Below, piece after piece: positions 7,501 to 16,085 of a stretch of DNA of 37,203 bases. The position numbers and the translations under genes were made by a program. How positions within the stretch are numbered: position 1 is the first letter of the stretch; each line of letters starts with the position of its first letter. The stretch is taken from positions 1-37,203 of the IMG/VR virus record IMGVR_UViG_3300022929_000079. The stretch is one strand, 5' to 3'. The notes below the pieces were generated by a model. It made no database searches, was not told where the DNA came from, and was given only the letters and a program-made list of their open reading frames with translations. The stretch is from a virus.

Positions 7501-9448
7501 ACCCATATCGGGCAAGTGTTCCAAGTCCTAAACCTGCGGCGATAAATGGTATAGATGATGCAATCGCCCCGCCGGCTCCCGCTTCGCCGTCTATAGCATA
7601 TCCGATTGCTCCAGGTATAGCTGTTGCACCTATTGCAGTCTTGGCGGTATTCACAGCACCTGTAAGAGTGTTTCCAAGTCCTGTACGAGTTAATGCTGTA
7701 GCCGGTACTTTAAGTGCTGGCGATGGACCGAATTGACGAGACTTTGCGAACACTCCTTCTGCCAATCCTGATATCGTACCAGGTAGTGTAAGGGCAGATG
7801 TTCGGTCTAAAGTTACTGCGGTGAGTGAAGAGTCGGCTGGATCAAGCTGTGCGATTCTTTGAAAGAGGGGTAATGATGATTGTGCGTACTGTAACTGCTT
7901 ACCAAGTATTGCGGTATCATGTCCAAACCGAGTGAGCAGTGAAGATCCACCTGGTGCTAATAGTAGAGCGAGTCCAAGGTTTTCAAGTTCGGGAGTAAAT
8001 TCGTTAAATCCACCTGTTAGAACTCCAGCCGCCGCACTTGCCTGCAATGTTCTTGCCGTCCCCCGAGCCGCCGACATTGCGGCCTGTTCGTCCATACCAC
8101 TTCGCATGAATAAAGTGGTCAAAGTTTCTTCAGGTAGTCTTTGTAGAAATTCAATAGTACGGCCTAAATACTCTCCCGATATACCTGCTTTCTCCAATAT
8201 CTTGCCGGTCATTCGATTTGTGAATGGAGCCTTTGGAGCAGGTGCTTTATCAATTGCCTGTAAGATACGAGCCGTAAATGGTGAATTACCCTGCCCTTTT
8301 TGAATAAGGTCAATCGCTTTAGTTTTTGCGATACCTTCAGACTTAGCGACTAACTGCTCGAGCTTTTTGCCCGAACCATTCACTGCCTGAAGTTTTTTCT
8401 CAGCAGTTTTTAGTAGTGCTTTCTGTGTGGCTGTTGGATTTGCTACATCTGAAATTTGTGCAATGGTAGCCCTTAGTGCAGACTCTTCTGCCGCCTGCTT
8501 TCCAAATTTATTAATAGCACCTCGAGCTATAAGGTTTCGCCCAAATGTCATACCTCCTGATGCCAACATGGATGGAGCTAAAGTAGGGTCTAATGGTATG
8601 GAGCCCACCAAAGCAACATCTCTGTCAGGTTCGACCAAACCGCTTCTTACATCTCTCAAAGATTCCTCCTGGCCGGTTAGAGCAAGTCCGAGTTCAGCAC
8701 CTCGTTCCATTGTTCGAGTTATCTTGTCCTGATCTACCAGGTAATCCAACTCTCTAAGTTTACGCTCTTTGGAATCTCCTCCAAAAGATGTGTCACCTGT
8801 TACAATGTCTTTAGCCTCCCCTAAAGCCTGCTTTAGTTTAGCCCCAAGCATTGTAGTCATGCCTAATGCATCTACTCCTGCTTGAGCCTGAGTTGCATCT
8901 GTTTGTGCATAATCCTGTCTTCTAGCTTCTGCGATTACACGCTTCTTTAAATTCTCATCTTCTTGGGAAAGTCCGGCAAACTGTAATGCCTGTGATAGAT
9001 CATCCTCTATCGTTCTATCTGTTCTTTTCGATGCATAAGATAATCCTTTTAATTGTTGCCCCGCTTTCTTTATACCCTCTTCGATTAAATCGTCATATCT
9101 TTGAGATTCGTCAGGTTTGCCATACTGCATGGAAGCATCAAGCAGTCTGCTTGTTCCAGCAATATTAGTCACCATCATGTTTTTTACACCTCGGCCCAAA
9201 GATTTACCGGCTTCAGCAAAACCAGTGGCAAAACCTACTCCAGTGTCAAAGAAATCATTATCCAATGCTTTGGTCGCAAGAGACTGAACTTTTTCATCGT
9301 CCTTGTTCCGCCTGTATACACCAAGCATTTTCTGCGGACTGACTTTGGTTTTTAAAATATCAAAGTAATCGCGTTCAGTTAATGCTTCATCCGTGCGGAT
9401 TCCAAAATCCACCCCTAAGATGTCGGACTTAATTCTGTACTTAGGCAT
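4598..9448 (-). CDS. giant polyvalent-type internal virion protein (HExxH zincin, ASCH)
   Basis: A 1616-residue protein at the end of the structural block, probably carried in the capsid and injected with the DNA. Seen in order: Ala/Gly-rich helical N-terminal third; a hydrophobic membrane-like region (about 600-645); a zinc metallopeptidase motif H739-E-I-A-H743 with a possible third ligand in the downstream AREVFASH segment; further helical regions; a DKLFMPA motif (1270-1276); an ASCH-like domain (about 1280-1400, with IVSGQKSIETR); a second DKLFMPA (1407-1413); a Tat-like RRNFLK (RR at 1430-1431); and an unrelated Asn/Ser/Ile-rich tail to 1616. Zincin and ASCH domains are known in the 'polyvalent proteins' of phages and conjugative elements. 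The last 185 codons are much richer in A+T than the rest. The start overlaps the upstream stop by one base (TAATG). Confidence 0.75.
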   Translation of the reverse strand: MPKYRIKSDILGVDFGIRTDEALTERDYFDILKTKVSPQKMLGVYRRNKDDEKVQSLATKALDNDFFDTGVGFATGFAEAGKSLGRGVKNMMVTNIAGTSRLLDASMQYGKPDESQRYDDLIEEGIKKAGQQLKGLSYASKRTDRTIEDDLSQALQFAGLSQEDENLKKRVIAEARRQDYAQTDATQAQAGVDALGMTTMLGAKLKQALGEAKDIVTGDTSFGGDSKERKLRELDYLVDQDKITRTMERGAELGLALTGQEESLRDVRSGLVEPDRDVALVGSIPLDPTLAPSMLASGGMTFGRNLIARGAINKFGKQAAEESALRATIAQISDVANPTATQKALLKTAEKKLQAVNGSGKKLEQLVAKSEGIAKTKAIDLIQKGQGNSPFTARILQAIDKAPAPKAPFTNRMTGKILEKAGISGEYLGRTIEFLQRLPEETLTTLFMRSGMDEQAAMSAARGTARTLQASAAAGVLTGGFNEFTPELENLGLALLLAPGGSSLLTRFGHDTAILGKQLQYAQSSLPLFQRIAQLDPADSSLTAVTLDRTSALTLPGTISGLAEGVFAKSRQFGPSPALKVPATALTRTGLGNTLTGAVNTAKTAIGATAIPGAIGYAIDGEAGAGGAIASSIPFIAAGLGLGTLARYGSKADIQAKMLGDESYYKDTYLNDADRVMYEGLKKPVRQALATSAIQNPDVIYKFIDKRGNSHWTVENGESVVTIYTKSAPQEQLSAVLGHEIAHHIDAFGFMPQILEQLVGSVEKGKPGIFTEYKNGKPVIIKDAEGRDVYATNEEFAKHRERYLDLLEKSGTDKKHPDYQAYANDDARIAREVFASHGAAWYFGGDFVTRNYQGAGAKMMGAILEPLFSSPGLRKFFHRIGLATQENTGLVADPLNLFPGLKEIPQLTRMIEKYNDDVRGFGPQARREGRGRGNLVDPAFADEIATVNLTAKDLENTAIVDRLKAGGVVKIKDDGTIETDAEGRPVFLPTREVNKKNKQLSNDILSIIRKKEDAGETFGEGHVALEKTADGRDRATGRFLDPSIIDELAQTGRYNPHQLAALKQISQTLRNDTGDVWNLFYYSALKYNKAGRKVYGQIKGGDRKSLPFGIEITKDGNINIQTISLEAFRKNLDWFAKSKGYEQKMAEAFQGMNAYENVQNAMKLLPTYLQNHMKGVKNGSGGSGINPLQRDLINASIGRINADQVKANPILEGLGDRRSQRQQSIRSRRLDRIGNAIRGESGFPAFKSAIEQNKVPMYTPKPEADVQITDKLFMPAEDVMTAVNVRNELNNKFADLIVSGQKSIETRRSRSLDNLIGNRVKIVRTTGKGDEARVIGEVTVGEPIQYRTRAEFAKDYDKHLVDEDSDFAFQDGGKFGYPMINPERYDSPYPMPKRKGIVYTKEVGGPDKLFMPASEAGAGKGKQAEAGIERRNFLKLIGITPFVLSKFNAQSAKNVVPKMINKNQIVISSLSEKNLMQKMIIDEMDLYKEDNLVDSPNYEDLEGSLNQISKANRFPAKIELSSSETSLIKPIIDESRPSKNEVIQSLSLGEIIERIEQILKNSNQLSTKEKSILTKLPTQEILNLMSDESKIIQFTVDDTLKSFKFIDGELVPVQTK
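5211..5232 (-). repeat. direct repeat, right unit of the DKLFMPA linker pair
   Basis: This 22-base sequence is identical to 5622-5643. On the coding strand it encodes the DKLFMPA linker (residues 1407-1413). It marks the boundary between the ASCH-like domain and the AT-rich C-terminal cassette. Confidence 0.85.
5622..5643 (-). repeat. direct repeat, left unit of the DKLFMPA linker pair
   Basis: This 22-base sequence is identical to 5211-5232 and encodes the first DKLFMPA linker (residues 1270-1276). The two copies exactly bracket the ASCH-like domain, so recombination between them would delete or exchange it in frame. Confidence 0.85.
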
Positions 9449-10827
9449 TATAGTTGATCCAAATCGATTTCAGTGAAACCCAATCCAGATGAAGTTTGCT
9501 GGTCAAAATTTTGTGCAGATGATTTGCTCTGTCCGACTTCAGCTACATCCAATCCTAACCCTGTTAGTCTAGTTTTTAATTTATTAAATGCGTTTTTTCG
9601 TATTCCTTTAAGAGAATTTATTTTGTCTTGTGTTTTACCAGCGGTGTCCATCCATGTAGTTGGATTCTGTACAATCTGTTCTAATATTTGTCTTTCAGGA
9701 TCAGTAACAGTTCCTGGTCCTAAGATATCTTCTCGTAATAAGCCTTGAAGTTGCCTTGATAGTGATGCCGCTAAAGTTTTGTCAGCATTACTCATATAAA
9801 CTTCATTTTTTCTTTTTTCACCCAATTCTATTAGCTGATTCATTACAGCATTCATGTTTTGATATTGAGGTATAGCTTCACTTTTTAGCTTTATAACTTC
9901 CGCCTCGTCACCGAACTTGCCTGAAATTCCAAATCTAATTGGCTGATTTTTTGCATCTATTCCTAAATCAAGAAAATTTCGATCAGGTGAAAAACTTATA
10001 GCATCCTGGCCTTGATCGAACTCTGTAGTTTTTCGTGCCTCTTCTCTAAGTTTAATAAGATCAGTAGGATCGGGTGCTAAGTCTGCCAACCTCTTTTGTT
10101 CAGCCTGCATGAATGCCAAAGCTCTTTCTTTAACAGCAGGAGATTCGTTTGCAAACTGTTGAAGAAATGGATTGCCAGTCATGCTTATAACAGGCTCAGT
10201 CTGTTGAAATTGAGGGTCTTGAAGTAATCGATTTTTAGACTCTTCTCTTGCCTTTGGACCAGGTGGTAAGAATGCCAAACCTCTTTCTAAATCATCTTGC
10301 CCAGCCTCATTTAATTTACCAGTAGGAACTTGAGAATAGAGTTTTGTTATGAATCTATCGGTCGCTTGCCTATCACTCAATCGATCATCTATCTTTCCTT
10401 GAGCAATTTGCCTGTTTAAATTATTTATTTCTTGTTGCTGTTTAAATCTTTCAGCGGCCATAGCTTCTTCTCTCTTTAGCTGATCGGCAGTGTTTATTGT
10501 AATTAGGCTCCCAAGCAATGCCTTCTTTTTTGAGATACCAAGTTCACCACTCAAAAACTTGGACAGCGATTTACCCAGTTCACCTTCACCCGATTGAATC
10601 TCTTTTTGCCTTTCGGGTGACATATTTTGCAGGAGAGCACCGATCTGCATATCTGCGGCCTCGCCCTCCTTTTTGTTCTGCATAAACTTCTCAATTCCAC
10701 TTCCTATATCACGCCCAAGTCCGGCAATCGCATTACCCATTTGCTCGGAACTTCGAATCTGAGCCTGTAGGAGTGGAGTAGTATCCACCCTCATTAATCC
10801 CGCCTGTACTGTATCTCCTATTGCCAT
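9448..10827 (-). CDS. internal virion protein, coiled-coil rich
   Basis: A 459-residue, Gln/Lys/Glu-rich protein with long predicted helices (for example around residues 115-160, KREEAMAAERFKQQQEINN-type heptads). I see no enzymatic motif. Position between two other virion proteins, the one-base TAATG overlap with the giant polyvalent protein, and the good Shine-Dalgarno (AAAGGAG) before ATG 10827 all support a structural gene. By context it is an internal or ejected virion protein of podovirus type, analogous in position to the T7 core proteins. That is an inference from order, not from recognised homology. Confidence 0.6.
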   Translation of the reverse strand: MAIGDTVQAGLMRVDTTPLLQAQIRSSEQMGNAIAGLGRDIGSGIEKFMQNKKEGEAADMQIGALLQNMSPERQKEIQSGEGELGKSLSKFLSGELGISKKKALLGSLITINTADQLKREEAMAAERFKQQQEINNLNRQIAQGKIDDRLSDRQATDRFITKLYSQVPTGKLNEAGQDDLERGLAFLPPGPKAREESKNRLLQDPQFQQTEPVISMTGNPFLQQFANESPAVKERALAFMQAEQKRLADLAPDPTDLIKLREEARKTTEFDQGQDAISFSPDRNFLDLGIDAKNQPIRFGISGKFGDEAEVIKLKSEAIPQYQNMNAVMNQLIELGEKRKNEVYMSNADKTLAASLSRQLQGLLREDILGPGTVTDPERQILEQIVQNPTTWMDTAGKTQDKINSLKGIRKNAFNKLKTRLTGLGLDVAEVGQSKSSAQNFDQQTSSGLGFTEIDLDQL

Positions 10828-10840
10828 TTTGTTTTCTCCT

Positions 10841-10906
10841 TTAGCCCGGAAAGGGCACTGCGTCTGCCATCATTCTGCTTGTTGAATTTCCGTAATAATC
10901 ACCCAT
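10841..10906 (-). CDS. possible 21-residue peptide
   Basis: A short frame fills the gap between two virion genes: ATG at 10906, TAA at 10841-10843, with AGGA six bases before the ATG. The peptide begins MGDYYGN and ends AVPFPG. It could be a very small gene or the remnant of a longer C-terminus of the preceding protein in another frame. Only the ribosome site and its exact fit in the gap support it. Confidence 0.3.
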   Translation of the reverse strand: MGDYYGNSTSRMMADAVPFPG

Positions 10907-10914
10907 CGATTGTC

Positions 10915-11931
10915 CTAGCTAAATAGTGCTTCGTTGCTTAAAAGTCCGCCACCCAAAGAACCAAATGCACCCAATGCACCACTGATCAATGATCCTTTTT
11001 TAGCTTGATCCGCCGCATAAGCATTAGCCATTGCATTAGCCTTATTCGCGTATGCTTGCATCCCTATATTCACACCTGCATCGGGATTTATCCTAGTCAC
11101 TGATTCCTGTGGCATTCCAAAAAGTGCAGATCTTTGACCAAATCCCTGTTGCGTGTAATCACTGCCCCCACGGGTCATCATTAGCGGGTCCATGCCTGTT
11201 GCTCTGTTAAAGTTTCCTGCGGTTGTTCCTAGACTCTGAACCTGCCCACGGGCATTATTTACGATATCTCGGAGATAGTCCTCCCGACTCATCGCTTCTG
11301 CGGCAATCGCCGCATTATCCATGCCTCGACCTCTTGCCACTAATCCCTCTCTAGCAGACTGAGTTGCTCGCCTACGCATCTCAGGCGAAAGATCCTGCAT
11401 CTGTGACTCCTGAAATGCATCATCGGCAACTTTGTTCATCTGCTCCACACGGGCTTGCATCAGCGGATCGGATGCTCGCATTGCCTGATTGATGTCAGCA
11501 CCAAACTGATTAAGAAACTCGATATTGGAAGTTGCATCACGCTCGGCCATTGTCCGACCAAAATCCTGTGCCCTCATTGCCTCCCGTTCGGCAAGTGCGG
11601 CCATTGGGTCAGCGGCTCTTTCAGCAAGATCCATCTGTAAATCCTGGTATTGCGGATCATAAGCCTGACGATTGTGGAGCATTGTCTGCTGTAATGCCGG
11701 ATCAGCCATTGCGGCTACATACTCCTGTGCCGCAGTTCCCGCATTAAAATCAGGTAAGGTGAAATAAGATGGAACTCCTGAACTGTTTGTAGACTTTCCT
11801 GCCCCACCCAATCGCTTTAAAACATCTGCCTCTTTCGAGTTAATGTATGCGAGCGATTCTCCTTCGGGAGCATTCTCATTTAAAAGCCTGGCGGCCTCGG
11901 CCAATGGATCTTTGATTTTCTTCTTTTTCAT
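10915..11931 (-). CDS. internal virion or head-tail structural protein
   Basis: A 338-residue protein, Ala/Met/Gln-rich and mostly helical, starting MKKKKIKDP. The middle has an ARxG-type helix (LVARGRGMDNAAIAAEAMSR region) and the C-terminus ends in a small hydrophobic Gly/Ala/Leu stretch (GALGAFGSLGGGLL), a form often seen in podoviral internal virion or ejection proteins that interact with membranes. It lies between the tail fibre and the coiled-coil virion protein. I infer an ejection/internal protein. No family was recognised with confidence. Confidence 0.55.
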   Translation of the reverse strand: MKKKKIKDPLAEAARLLNENAPEGESLAYINSKEADVLKRLGGAGKSTNSSGVPSYFTLPDFNAGTAAQEYVAAMADPALQQTMLHNRQAYDPQYQDLQMDLAERAADPMAALAEREAMRAQDFGRTMAERDATSNIEFLNQFGADINQAMRASDPLMQARVEQMNKVADDAFQESQMQDLSPEMRRRATQSAREGLVARGRGMDNAAIAAEAMSREDYLRDIVNNARGQVQSLGTTAGNFNRATGMDPLMMTRGGSDYTQQGFGQRSALFGMPQESVTRINPDAGVNIGMQAYANKANAMANAYAADQAKKGSLISGALGAFGSLGGGLLSNEALFS

Positions 11932-11941
11932 GGGCTTAATT

Positions 11942-12700
11942 TTAAAAAACGATTAAGTGAACAATTACATCAATAAGGCCCGATGTGTTTGTGCCTGTAA
12001 TTATTCGAACTGTGGATGAATTAATTGTGTGTATCGAGGCATCCATCGGGTTTGTGGCTGAAGCGTTTACTGCCGTAACGCAAGCAACAGGATTTGTTAC
12101 AGCATCATTAAAAGTTACAGTGTAGTCCCCTGTTGCGTTTTTAGTAATTGATAAAATATTAAACGCCCCTGTGTTTGCAGAAGGGTTAGTTGAACTACCA
12201 TCAAATGAGCATTTAGCTCGTAGAAGCTGAGATGTGTCGGGAATGGAATTATCCACATACGCCTTGATGCTCTGCTGAGTCGCCAGGGCAGTATTGGAAT
12301 CTGATGCCATATCATCCTCATCTTTGATATCTACTTGCTCAACTACGCCTACTCCTGCTGTTGTTCGACCAAGAACCTTTGCCGTGCTTATGTCTTGAAT
12401 TTTAGCAAATTCGACAGCATCGTTAGCAATCTTTTCAGTTGTGATGTTTAAATCTTTTATATGATTCGTAGTGACTGCCCGATTTGCATCTGTACTCGAA
12501 TCATCACGAAGTTCATTAGATGTTATTCCATCCTCTTTTACCAAAAGGTATCCTCCCGTGCTATGTACCTCAAGAGTCGCTCCATCCGTGGCTGTACCTG
12601 ATGCGGTTAGAAAACTTGCTTGATTGGCAATATCTTCCAATTTTAGTGCGGTTACTTGATCTCCTGACGAGAATGATTGTGCTGTGCTTATGATTGGCAT
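11942..12700 (-). CDS. tail fibre-like protein
   Basis: A 252-residue, Thr/Ser/Asp/Asn-rich beta protein with the hallmarks of phage tail fibres: repeated short segments (ITTEKIANDAV, AKVLGRTTAGVG, VEQVDIKDEDD) and the typical LATQQSIKAYVD motif near residue 145, followed by a C-terminal beta-rich domain (about 155-252) that may be the receptor-binding tip. It has a clear AAGGAG ribosome site nine bases upstream. It lies just downstream of the tail hub gene and probably forms or decorates the tail knob. Confidence 0.72.
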   Translation of the reverse strand: MPIISTAQSFSSGDQVTALKLEDIANQASFLTASGTATDGATLEVHSTGGYLLVKEDGITSNELRDDSSTDANRAVTTNHIKDLNITTEKIANDAVEFAKIQDISTAKVLGRTTAGVGVVEQVDIKDEDDMASDSNTALATQQSIKAYVDNSIPDTSQLLRAKCSFDGSSTNPSANTGAFNILSITKNATGDYTVTFNDAVTNPVACVTAVNASATNPMDASIHTINSSTVRIITGTNTSGLIDVIVHLIVF

Positions 12701-12712
12701 TTTAAGTTCTCC

Positions 12713-15154
12713 TTATGAAACTGAAGTTGTTGATCTATCTGCTATCCTAGCATCCACTTTTGCTGACCTTAAATAAGGTCTGCCATCGGTAGGTTTAAAG
12801 TCTGCCTGAACCCCAAATCCACGCTTCCTGACACGCAGACGAATAGATGCCTCTTCATCAGATGCTAATTTACCTCCGAGTAATGAGGATATGCTTGTTG
12901 TTTCTGTAGTCGCGTCAGGATCTTCGGTGATGAATTGCAAGTTACCATCGGTTGAAAATCCATCATTTGATTTTACATGAAATTCTGCTCTGCTGAAATT
13001 TTTACGATCCATTGAGTCGGCATCATATTGCCTGGTCGTTAGTTGGCTGATTACGGGTATTGGGGTTGTGGTGGCCTGTCCTGCGGTTAAAGACACAAGA
13101 TCATCACCCTCCGCTGAATCTACTTTGTGAATCCCACCTTCTTCAGTTGTTAAATACAGAGCATTCTGTGCCCCTTCCCTCGCGACCAACAAATCTCTGA
13201 TGCCAAAATCAGGTGAGTTTACACTATCAATACTTTCAAAGCCTCCATTGATAAATGAATAAACGATGATTGTATTTAGCTTTGTTGCATCTCCCGCTCC
13301 AGGTGATGAATCCAATGGCACTGCTAACCAATAACGGGAGTCGAAATAAACTCCTGTCGATAAATATGCATAGTTCTGATTGATTCGATCTATAAATGGC
13401 TGAATCGGTTCAGATAAAGGTGTGCCTGTCCCACGCAAGTTATATTCGTCAAGGAACTGGATTCCAAAAATGCCACGATCTGACAGAAACAAAAATTGAT
13501 TCGCTACTTGAACGATAGACTTACGGGCAGATGCTCCGACTTCATCTGTGACCATAGTCGTTTTTACATCAGCTAAAGATCCGCTTGCCCCCGTGAGCAA
13601 ATGAATAGATTTACGATTAAATGCGACAACCGAATCCTGTGTGAATCCTTTGATCCCTACCAGAAAATCACTTTTACCTGAACTAGTCCGAAATTGATTT
13701 CCGATTATATCGAATGTGTCACTGTCAAAAATGTCCGAAACGGCAATCTCATCACGGATCTCCCTATCTGTTGGAGGTGCATCTGATGTGTACTGAAACG
13801 GGAGCCAAAGTCTACGCTGATGAAACTCCCCAAAAGGAGCCGCAGGTTGGTGTATGAATCCTTTACCGATTGCTAATTGTTTTGATACAGTCAGCGATAG
13901 TGATTGCCCGACTGATACATTTTCAACTCCTAGATTAAATGTGAATTGGTTAGTGGTGGCTGAATTAACTCTAGCGCTTTGATCTTTGAAAAGGTCATAT
14001 GGTGATTGCCCGTCTCTAATTGTCACTTGATCTCCCACTGAAAGCCCATGAGTTGGCACATCCATAGTCACTAATCCATTTGATGCTGTGGTGGTTGTAT
14101 CTGTGAGATATTGAGGAGCAGTATAAGTGCCACTTGGTACGCTAGTGAAGTCCGCAAAATATTCTACCTGTGCCCCTGATACATTAAATGTGGCAGTCTG
14201 CGAAGAATCCATTGTCACAGTAAACTGCGTGCTAGATGTCTTTGTAATATCATAGCAATTATTCGGATTGACTGTCCAACCACCCAAGTTCGTCAGCGTG
14301 ACAAAGTCACCTGTCACACGCCCATGATCTGTGGATGTGTTTACTGTTATGGTCTGACCCGACTGAGATGCCGAAGATATAGCCACCTGATTGAGTTTCG
14401 GACTTGCAGAAAGTGTGGTCTTATTGGTTCTAAAGATAAACATCTTATCAAAACCTTGCGTCATCCCGACAGGCCCATTTATTGTTTCGCCTCCGGCATC
14501 ATATCTGCTTTTAAAAACGACTAGATCTTTAAGTCGAAGAATTATGCAAAGATTATTTGTGGCAGTGAAAATGAAATCATCCGAATTTGATGAGGCATCA
14601 CTGTAAACTGCTGATCCATAAACAGCATTTACTCCATCATCGTTGAGGGTAAAATTCAAAGTTGTAGCTATGGAATTACCGGGTGAACAGACGGATGTAT
14701 TTCCGACTGTTTCGTCTTGCACACCAAATACTGCATCCGTCCCAGCGTTAGAAAAAGTTAGTGTTTTAGTGGTGAAGTTTACAGAAGCTAATATATGAGT
14801 GCCATCAACCGATGAATCTAAATCCGCCACAGTTATATTGTCACCAGGAATGAAGGATAAACTTGGAGTGGCATCTAATACGATTGAAACCACTCCCGAT
14901 GATCGGGATGCCGATTGTATCACATAAGGTAAACGGATCGCATCTGTGCCCGAAGTAATCGATCCAAACAGAGTCGATAATCCTTTGCGAGTTTGCCAAG
15001 TGCCGTCATCATTCATGCGACCATTCTTTGACAAAGCTACCTCACCAGGCTTTAGCTGATTGGGTCGCAGACGCGCATTCATCCGCAGAAAGAAGGTATC
15101 CCCTTCTGTCACGAATGGATCGTCTAGCTTCCCATATGAGCGATATCTGCTCAC
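12713..15154 (-). CDS. tail hub/nozzle protein (P22 gp10 / T7 gp12-like role)
   Basis: An 813-residue beta-rich protein. Segments such as FGEFHQRRLWLPFQ, GFTQDSVVAFNRKSIHLLTG, RKSIVQVANQFLFLSDRGIFGIQ and YFDSRYWLAVPL look like the blades of the propeller-type tail hub/nozzle proteins of podoviruses. An inserted Ig-like or fibre-like region (about 270-400) interrupts them. It starts at GTG 15154 and overlaps the stop of the small membrane gene (GTGA), with GGAGG about 11 bases upstream. Role: it closes the portal channel and carries tail fibres. The family assignment rests on overall pattern and order. Confidence 0.65.
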   Translation of the reverse strand: MSRYRSYGKLDDPFVTEGDTFFLRMNARLRPNQLKPGEVALSKNGRMNDDGTWQTRKGLSTLFGSITSGTDAIRLPYVIQSASRSSGVVSIVLDATPSLSFIPGDNITVADLDSSVDGTHILASVNFTTKTLTFSNAGTDAVFGVQDETVGNTSVCSPGNSIATTLNFTLNDDGVNAVYGSAVYSDASSNSDDFIFTATNNLCIILRLKDLVVFKSRYDAGGETINGPVGMTQGFDKMFIFRTNKTTLSASPKLNQVAISSASQSGQTITVNTSTDHGRVTGDFVTLTNLGGWTVNPNNCYDITKTSSTQFTVTMDSSQTATFNVSGAQVEYFADFTSVPSGTYTAPQYLTDTTTTASNGLVTMDVPTHGLSVGDQVTIRDGQSPYDLFKDQSARVNSATTNQFTFNLGVENVSVGQSLSLTVSKQLAIGKGFIHQPAAPFGEFHQRRLWLPFQYTSDAPPTDREIRDEIAVSDIFDSDTFDIIGNQFRTSSGKSDFLVGIKGFTQDSVVAFNRKSIHLLTGASGSLADVKTTMVTDEVGASARKSIVQVANQFLFLSDRGIFGIQFLDEYNLRGTGTPLSEPIQPFIDRINQNYAYLSTGVYFDSRYWLAVPLDSSPGAGDATKLNTIIVYSFINGGFESIDSVNSPDFGIRDLLVAREGAQNALYLTTEEGGIHKVDSAEGDDLVSLTAGQATTTPIPVISQLTTRQYDADSMDRKNFSRAEFHVKSNDGFSTDGNLQFITEDPDATTETTSISSLLGGKLASDEEASIRLRVRKRGFGVQADFKPTDGRPYLRSAKVDARIADRSTTSVS

Positions 15155-15300
15155 TTCTTCTTAACCTCCTGCCAAACTTTAATCCCCATGTAGACGATTG
15201 TGATTATCCCAGCAATACATCCAAAAAGACTATCCAATGTGGATAAACCAAAGGTGGCTAATGTGCCACTCAATCCTGCGACTGACACTCGATCAATCAT
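15151..15300 (-). CDS. 49-residue membrane protein, candidate holin
   Basis: A 49-residue protein starting MIDRVSVAGLSG, with one hydrophobic segment (about 27-41, GCIAGIITIVYMGIKV) and a basic C-terminus (VKKK). Its ATG overlaps the upstream stop by one base (TAATG) and its TGA overlaps the tail hub GTG by four (GTGA), which strongly suggests a real gene. Size, a single membrane segment and basic tail fit small phage holins. It lies directly after a lipoprotein with spanin-like topology and another tiny membrane protein. Its function is inferred. Confidence 0.6.
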   Translation of the reverse strand: MIDRVSVAGLSGTLATFGLSTLDSLFGCIAGIITIVYMGIKVWQEVKKK

Positions 15301-15416
15301 TAGAATAAAATGTCCAAGACGATGATTCCTAGCACTAAGCCCACGAAGATCGTTATCATTTTCCCACGCTTGGAGAGTGTTTCAAATTTCTTTTTGAGTA
15401 GAATTATGTTTTTCAT
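15300..15416 (-). CDS. 38-residue membrane peptide in the lysis cassette
   Basis: A 38-residue protein: basic N-terminus (MKNIILLKKKFE, then SKRGK) followed by a single hydrophobic helix (ITIFVGLVLGIIVLDILF) that runs to the end. The start overlaps the lipoprotein stop by four bases (ATGA) and the stop overlaps the next ATG by one base. Candidate holin, antiholin or pinholin-like peptide. It could also be an accessory membrane protein. Confidence 0.55.
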   Translation of the reverse strand: MKNIILLKKKFETLSKRGKMITIFVGLVLGIIVLDILF

Positions 15417-15850
15417 TTTTGATCGGAAGGTCTCGGAAAGGGAGGTCGAGTGGTGGATCTTGTGACTTCAGTTTTGGCACATCTTTTTGCCACGAAAATA
15501 GGTATTGCTAGATAGCAACCAAGCACAACTGCCGCCCCTATCAGAATGCGTTTTATGTAAGATGTAAACTCAGCGAATCCGCTCTTGTGTTCCGCCATGC
15601 CTTGAGCTACCAGGGCAGATACATCGCCATGAGTTAGAGCCTCAATCGTTTCCTCGGCCTCTACGAGTGCATCTGCATTTTTTAATGCTTCTCCCGCAAG
15701 CACACCCGCACCCGCAGACAAACCTCCTGCCACAGGGCCACCTGCAAGCGTACCTACTGATCCGCCAATCACTCCGCCTAATGTCGGATAGGTCGAACGA
15801 AAGGAACATCCGGCGGTCAGGAAGCAAAGTGCTAAAAGGAGATAGATCAT
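15413..15850 (-). CDS. lipoprotein with C-terminal membrane helix, candidate unimolecular spanin
   Basis: A 145-residue protein with a lipoprotein signal (hydrophobic MIYLLLALCF, then LTAGC with Cys15), a Gly/Ala-rich segment (25-55), a charged helical linker (58-98), a membrane helix (about 101-120, RILIGAAVVLGCYLAIPIFV) and a short basic/proline-rich tail. Outer-membrane lipid anchor plus an inner-membrane C-terminal helix in one chain is the topology of a u-spanin such as phage T1 gp11. It overlaps genes on both sides by four bases. This implies a Gram-negative host. The glycine-zipper-like segment is unusual, so another envelope lipoprotein is possible. Confidence 0.6.
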   Translation of the reverse strand: MIYLLLALCFLTAGCSFRSTYPTLGGVIGGSVGTLAGGPVAGGLSAGAGVLAGEALKNADALVEAEETIEALTHGDVSALVAQGMAEHKSGFAEFTSYIKRILIGAAVVLGCYLAIPIFVAKRCAKTEVTRSTTRPPFPRPSDQK

Positions 15851-16080
15851 ATAGGATCGTCAGATGACCACTCTTCATTCGCTAGGATTGTCAACATCTC
15901 CGAACGATCATAGGCGGTTTTACCCTCCAGGAACGATGGCGTGTCGCCCTCGAACTTTACGAAGGTCTTAGTACCCGCAGGATTCACATTGTATCTAAGC
16001 GTGTCAGCACTTGTCTCTAGAACTTGGTTAAAATCTACGGAAGATACTTCCGATGCGTCTATTATGCAGTATGTTCTCAT
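15847..16080 (-). CDS. small conserved phage protein in the fibre-lysis region
   Basis: A 77-residue acidic protein starting MRTYCIIDASEV. It has a likely beta-rich middle (TLRYNV, KTFVKFEGDTPSFL) and an acidic C-terminus. No catalytic motif or membrane segment. Its stop overlaps the spanin-like gene start (ATGA), and it follows the LamG-type fibre gene by five bases. Function unknown. Its position between fibre and lysis genes suggests a small tail accessory protein. Confidence 0.55.
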   Translation of the reverse strand: MRTYCIIDASEVSSVDFNQVLETSADTLRYNVNPAGTKTFVKFEGDTPSFLEGKTAYDRSEMLTILANEEWSSDDPI

Positions 16081-16085
16081 AGTTA

